Shown here: piece by piece, positions 61,184 through 64,000 of the stretch
How positions within the stretch are numbered: the stretch's first letter is position 1
Layout: each line of letters starts with the position of its first letter
DNA from: Flavobacteriales bacterium
GTDB lineage: Bacteria; Bacteroidota; Bacteroidia; Flavobacteriales_F; PHOS-HE28
Length of the DNA stretch: 64,000 nucleotides
Direction of reading: 5' to 3'
Assembly: GCA_016710015.1 (NCBI GenBank)
Contig: JADJLR010000008.1
Coordinates: 1-64,000, forward strand
Made by a program: the position numbers and the translations under genes
Notes under the pieces: generated by a model
Database searches by the model: none
The model's input: only the letters and a program-made list of their open reading frames with translations
Told to the model about the DNA's origin: nothing

Positions 61184-63343
61184 TCATTCCTTGATCCAGG
61201 TGAAAGAGGAAACCCGGTTACCATCCTGGATCACGACCATGTACATACCCGGTGGTAGGGATCCGGTATCGATACGTGCAGGAAATGCAGTGATCCCACC
61301 GCTCCATACCTGCCGTCCCAAGGGGTCATGGATACGGACCAAAGTCCGGGGCGTATTCCCCGTGCATGAGATCCGCAACTCATCCAGACCCGGATTGGGG
61401 TGGATGGTCCATGCACACGCAATGGTCTCTTCGGCCCCCAACCACACCTCGTCATTGCACGTCACAGAGATCTCATAGTCGCCGTCCACTGAATTCAAGG
61501 GATCATAGAGCAAGGGTAAATAGTACACCCCCGGTGTGAGGACCGGAAAGGAATACCTCCCATTCCCATCCTCACAGGCATAGGACTCCACGGAGGCTAC
61601 CAGCGCTGAATCACCAGGACAGTCCGTGGTCAGGATGTTCAAGGTATTCCCCCAGGCCGGCACGAGCCCACAATAGGCGACCGTGAATCCGTAGCAGGGT
61701 TCCTCCAACTCGAATGCATACCACATTACCGCTGATCCATAGTATGGGGAACTCTCAACGAAATCCCCAGCACTTGTTGCGCCTGTCAGGGACCCCGCGA
61801 GGTAGACGTTCCCTTGGCTGAATTGAATGGGTTGGACCGCACTGCACTCATCCGATGCGGAACCCAGATCCCGATACGCGAGCGTGTGGGTGCCGAAAGT
61901 GCCATCCAGCCCATACACCTTCAGGTACACCACCCCTGTCTCTAGCGCTAGGTAATTGATATCCGAACCGGGCCCGTTACAACCCCAAGAGCCATTCTGG
62001 ATCGATGTGCATCCGGGATCAAGGAGCTGCAGCGTTGAGAAGTGGTCCGATGCGCCACCATTTCCACACCCTGTCTGAAAAGCATAGGTGTGTTCTTCGG
62101 TCACATTCACCTTGTACAGCCAACAGCCATCGTTCAAATACGCACCCGTCGCCGTTTGCCATACCAGTGTAGGGGTGATCTCCACATCATAGGATGGACA
62201 GTCCGTACAACTTCCGCTCTTTCTGTACGCAAGCGTATAGAACCCTTCGGCCGCTTCTATCCCGGAAACTTTCAGGTATAGAAAGCCCGTGGATGTTGCT
62301 ATGTACTCGATCATGGACGATCCATTTTCACATCCGTCGTTGTCCATCGCCAATGTGCCACAGTCGGGATCGAACAACTCCAAGAACGTATCATGGTCCG
62401 CTGTAGCGCCGTTCCCGCAACCGGTCTTGAAGGTGTACATGAAACCCTCGGTAACCGAGACACGGTAGATCTGACAACCTTCCGATAGATAGCTCGAAGT
62501 GGAGGTTGACCAGTTGACACCAGGCGTGATCGAGAGGTCATGTTCCGTACAAGTGCCACATAAGCTGCCATTTCCACCGCTTCGCCGATAGGCCATACTG
62601 AAGGTTCCCGCTGATCCGCTTGAGGAAATGACCTTCACATAGATGATCCCACCGGTCCCCATCCAAGTGACCTGTGATCGGCCTGCTTCACACCCGTCCT
62701 CGTCCGAGGAGAGTGTGGCACAACCGACACCTTGCACCTCGATGAACGTGTCATGATCAGCGATAGCACCATCTCCACAGCCGGTCTTGAACGTGTATTC
62801 CATACCGACCGCAGAGAACACCCTGTACACCTTGCACCCTCCGGTTCCGTAGGCTCCGGCCTTGGACTGCCATTGACTGGAAGGCATCAATTGCTCATCG
62901 TAGGATGGACATTCGTTGCATTGGCCAGGCACACCTCCGATACTCCGATAGGCCATGGTGAACGAGCCACCTTGACCTTGAGCGCCGCGTACCCGGATCC
63001 AGAGGACCGTCTCGTCGAAGAAGGAGTTGAAGCTCAAGCTGGAGCGACCGTTCTCACAACCATCATCGTTGCTCAAGATCGTTGTACAGATCGGTGTCAT
63101 CCATTCGATCACCGTATTGTGATCAGCGGTCGCACCATCACCGCAGCCGGTCTTGAACACGTAGTCCACTCCGAGGAAGAACTCCGCATCGAATATCATC
63201 CATCCATCCGCATCGTATTCGCCGGATACCGTCTGCCACGTGTCAAGCGGCTCAATGGAAGCCGTTGGAACACAATCCTCTTGCGCACGAACGGTGCCGA
63301 TGACGAGCGCGGTCAGGATCAGAAGAAAAGTGCGCGTAGCCAT
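61184..63343 (-). CDS. Repeat-rich secreted protein with T9SS type A sorting domain
   Basis: 719 residues. Signal peptide MATRTFLLILTALVIGTVRA. Four repeats of about 115 residues (about 24-490), each with W[QS]xxxGxY, an aromatic strand, FKTGCGDGATADHDTF-like, DxDGCExG and a final TxAYR; cysteines are regularly spaced. A different domain follows (CSAVQPIQFSQGNVYLAGSL to about 625), then the Por tail TIHPNPGLDELRISCTG ending GMYMVVIQDGNRVSSFTWIK. The repeats resemble pre-peptidase C-terminal (PPC) beta-sandwiches. No catalytic domain is visible, so adhesion or surface-layer roles are possible. Confidence 0.88.
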   Translation of the reverse strand: MATRTFLLILTALVIGTVRAQEDCVPTASIEPLDTWQTVSGEYDADGWMIFDAEFFLGVDYVFKTGCGDGATADHNTVIEWMTPICTTILSNDDGCENGRSSLSFNSFFDETVLWIRVRGAQGQGGSFTMAYRSIGGVPGQCNECPSYDEQLMPSSQWQSKAGAYGTGGCKVYRVFSAVGMEYTFKTGCGDGAIADHDTFIEVQGVGCATLSSDEDGCEAGRSQVTWMGTGGIIYVKVISSSGSAGTFSMAYRRSGGNGSLCGTCTEHDLSITPGVNWSTSTSSYLSEGCQIYRVSVTEGFMYTFKTGCGNGATADHDTFLELFDPDCGTLAMDNDGCENGSSMIEYIATSTGFLYLKVSGIEAAEGFYTLAYRKSGSCTDCPSYDVEITPTLVWQTATGAYLNDGCWLYKVNVTEEHTYAFQTGCGNGGASDHFSTLQLLDPGCTSIQNGSWGCNGPGSDINYLALETGVVYLKVYGLDGTFGTHTLAYRDLGSASDECSAVQPIQFSQGNVYLAGSLTGATSAGDFVESSPYYGSAVMWYAFELEEPCYGFTVAYCGLVPAWGNTLNILTTDCPGDSALVASVESYACEDGNGRYSFPVLTPGVYYLPLLYDPLNSVDGDYEISVTCNDEVWLGAEETIACAWTIHPNPGLDELRISCTGNTPRTLVRIHDPLGRQVWSGGITAFPARIDTGSLPPGMYMVVIQDGNRVSSFTWIKE

Positions 63344-63353
63344 GCTCAGTGAT

Positions 63354-63361
63354 CGAAGCTA
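63354..63361 (-). promoter_or_regulatory. -7 element for the repeat-rich T9SS gene
   Basis: Minus strand reads TAGCTTCG, 10 nt before ATG 63343. Confidence 0.4.
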
Positions 63362-63434
63362 AAGTGAAATAACGTAACGCGACCATCGGAAGGGTCTCCG
63401 ATCATTGGACAGGTGCAACGATGAAATCGCTGCC

Positions 63435-63875
63435 TTACCTCAACAGAAGTACGACCACTGCATAACGGAGCGCCTTTCCAATGAGCATGAGGACGGCCAC
63501 CGGCCAGATGCGCGCCTTGGCAAGTCCCAGAGCGACAGCCAGCGGGTCGCCCACCACCGGAAGCCACGTCAGCAAGGCGGTCCAGATGCCGAAACGGTCC
63601 ACCTTCGCCTGAAAACGCTGGGCCTTGGCCGGATCCAGACGCAACCACCGCGCAATGCGGTCGAGATCACCGAGGTGCCCCAAGAAGTACGAACTCATTC
63701 CGCCCAACCAATTTCCCGCACTGGCAGCACTCCAGAGCGCCCAGGATGACCAAGGCCCAAGCATCATGGTCGCCAAGACCGCCTCGGAACTGAAGGGCAG
63801 TATAGTGGCCGCTAGGAAAGAAGCTAGGAACAAGCCCAGCAAACCCCACTCCACCCACATCGGCCCGAACTCCAT
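63435..63875 (-). CDS. YqaA/DedA-like membrane protein
   Basis: 146 residues with the VTT-type fold of the YqaA branch of DedA proteins: LLGLFLASFLAATILPFSSE (the conserved P-x-SSE region), then LWSAASAGNWLGGMSSYFLG, LDRIARWLRLDPAKAQRFQA and WTALLTWLPVVGDPLAVALG, ending in a hydrophobic helix. These are inner-membrane proteins linked to lipid flipping or envelope homeostasis in homologues. Minus-strand TATCTTGC lies about 6 nt upstream of the ATG. Confidence 0.9.
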   Translation of the reverse strand: MEFGPMWVEWGLLGLFLASFLAATILPFSSEAVLATMMLGPWSSWALWSAASAGNWLGGMSSYFLGHLGDLDRIARWLRLDPAKAQRFQAKVDRFGIWTALLTWLPVVGDPLAVALGLAKARIWPVAVLMLIGKALRYAVVVLLLR

Positions 63876-63912
63876 GTGGGCAAGATATCCGCCCCGGCAT
63901 GGACTTTGTCAA

Positions 63913-63920
63913 GATCTTTG
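63913..63920 (+). promoter_or_regulatory. -7 element for the last gene, leaderless configuration
   Basis: GATCTTTG ends 4 nt before ATG 63925. Confidence 0.35.
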
Positions 63921-63924
63921 CACC

Positions 63925-64000
63925 ATGCGTCGGATCAGCTTATTCCTCATCACGGTTTGTGCCACATTGATCGGCAAGGGCCAGACCAATACGAACTTCG
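63925..64000 (+). CDS. Secreted protein, 5' end only
   Basis: An open frame from ATG 63925 to the window edge. It encodes MRRISLFLITVCATLIGKGQ and then TNTNF, a typical Sec signal peptide with a GQT-type cleavage region as seen in Bacteroidetes secreted proteins. A promoter-like GATCTTTG stands 4 nt upstream. Product unknown because only 25 codons are visible. Confidence 0.65.
   Translation, partial: MRRISLFLITVCATLIGKGQTNTNF

Noticed and set aside
1..64000. CRISPR array, tRNA or rRNA genes, integrase or transposase
   Set aside because: Looked for on both strands; no regular spacer-repeat structure, cloverleaf-like segment with tRNA hallmarks, or transposase motif was found.

Overview
The window comes from a GC-rich member of the Bacteroidetes, most likely Flavobacteriales. 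Lineage markers are two proteins with type A type-IX-secretion (Por) sorting tails, the gliding ATPase GldA, a DUF4286 protein next to rsmA, a carboxypeptidase-regulatory-domain TonB receptor, and recurrent TAnnTTTG / TAnnTTCG promoter -7 elements instead of strong Shine-Dalgarno sites. I see no rRNA, tRNA, CRISPR array, prophage or transposase. The window is essentially chromosomal core plus a surface-sugar locus and a few small accessory spots.

Layout. 1-6.4 kb: alaS (minus, partial), an M23 peptidase, a MerR regulator, hldD (minus), a PTPS-type pterin synthase overlapping folE, a BAX-inhibitor-1 membrane protein and fabD. Nearly all of these are broken by single-base indels, although the encoded motifs are intact in other frames; this looks like sequence error near a contig end rather than decay. 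6.4-8.9 kb: a small accessory spot with an unknown ORF, a damaged RelE/ParE-like toxin with its antitoxin, and an AAA/DUF4143 ATPase. 8.9-18.1 kb (minus): a nucleotide-sugar locus with a PHP phosphatase, rmlB, a TviB/WbpO-type UDP-HexNAc 6-dehydrogenase, WbpB-, WbpD- and WbpE-like enzymes, Ugd, UDP-xylose synthase and a signal-less substrate-binding-like protein. Together these can supply UDP-GlcNAc(3NAc)A, UDP-GlcA, UDP-xylose and dTDP-4-keto-6-deoxyglucose, but no glycosyltransferase or flippase is present. 18.2-20.3 kb: an outer-membrane barrel and waaA (Kdo transferase). 20.3-24.6 kb (minus): rsgA, an acid phosphatase, dtd, mazG and a secreted protein. 24.7-28.6 kb: gldA, a multi-pass membrane protein and metK.

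28.6-35.3 kb: a four-helix-bundle (S23/bAvd-like) gene bracketed by direct repeats, then rplU, an unusual rpmA carrying a C-terminal helix-hairpin-helix domain, a clear terminator, serS, a small secreted protein, a TPR protein, DUF4286 and rsmA. 35.3-42.4 kb: mgtE, a 2-hydroxyacid dehydrogenase, a glycerophosphodiester phosphodiesterase, a minus-strand GNAT / aspartate kinase / HPt-like operon, and class I fructose-1,6-bisphosphatase. 42.5-49.3 kb: a small unknown gene, a YCF48-repeat T9SS cargo, DUF1697 and mfd. 49.4-55.2 kb (minus): a complete tripartite RND efflux operon. 55.4-64 kb: a small secreted protein, a LOG-family protein, a TonB receptor with a downstream surface lipoprotein, a second repeat-rich T9SS cargo, a YqaA-like membrane protein and the start of one more secreted protein.

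The observations I rate highest are the direct-repeat-flanked four-helix-bundle gene, the L27-HhH fusion, the set of promoter elements lying only 4-10 nt from start codons (predicting leaderless mRNAs), and the one-base lesion in UDP-xylose synthase.
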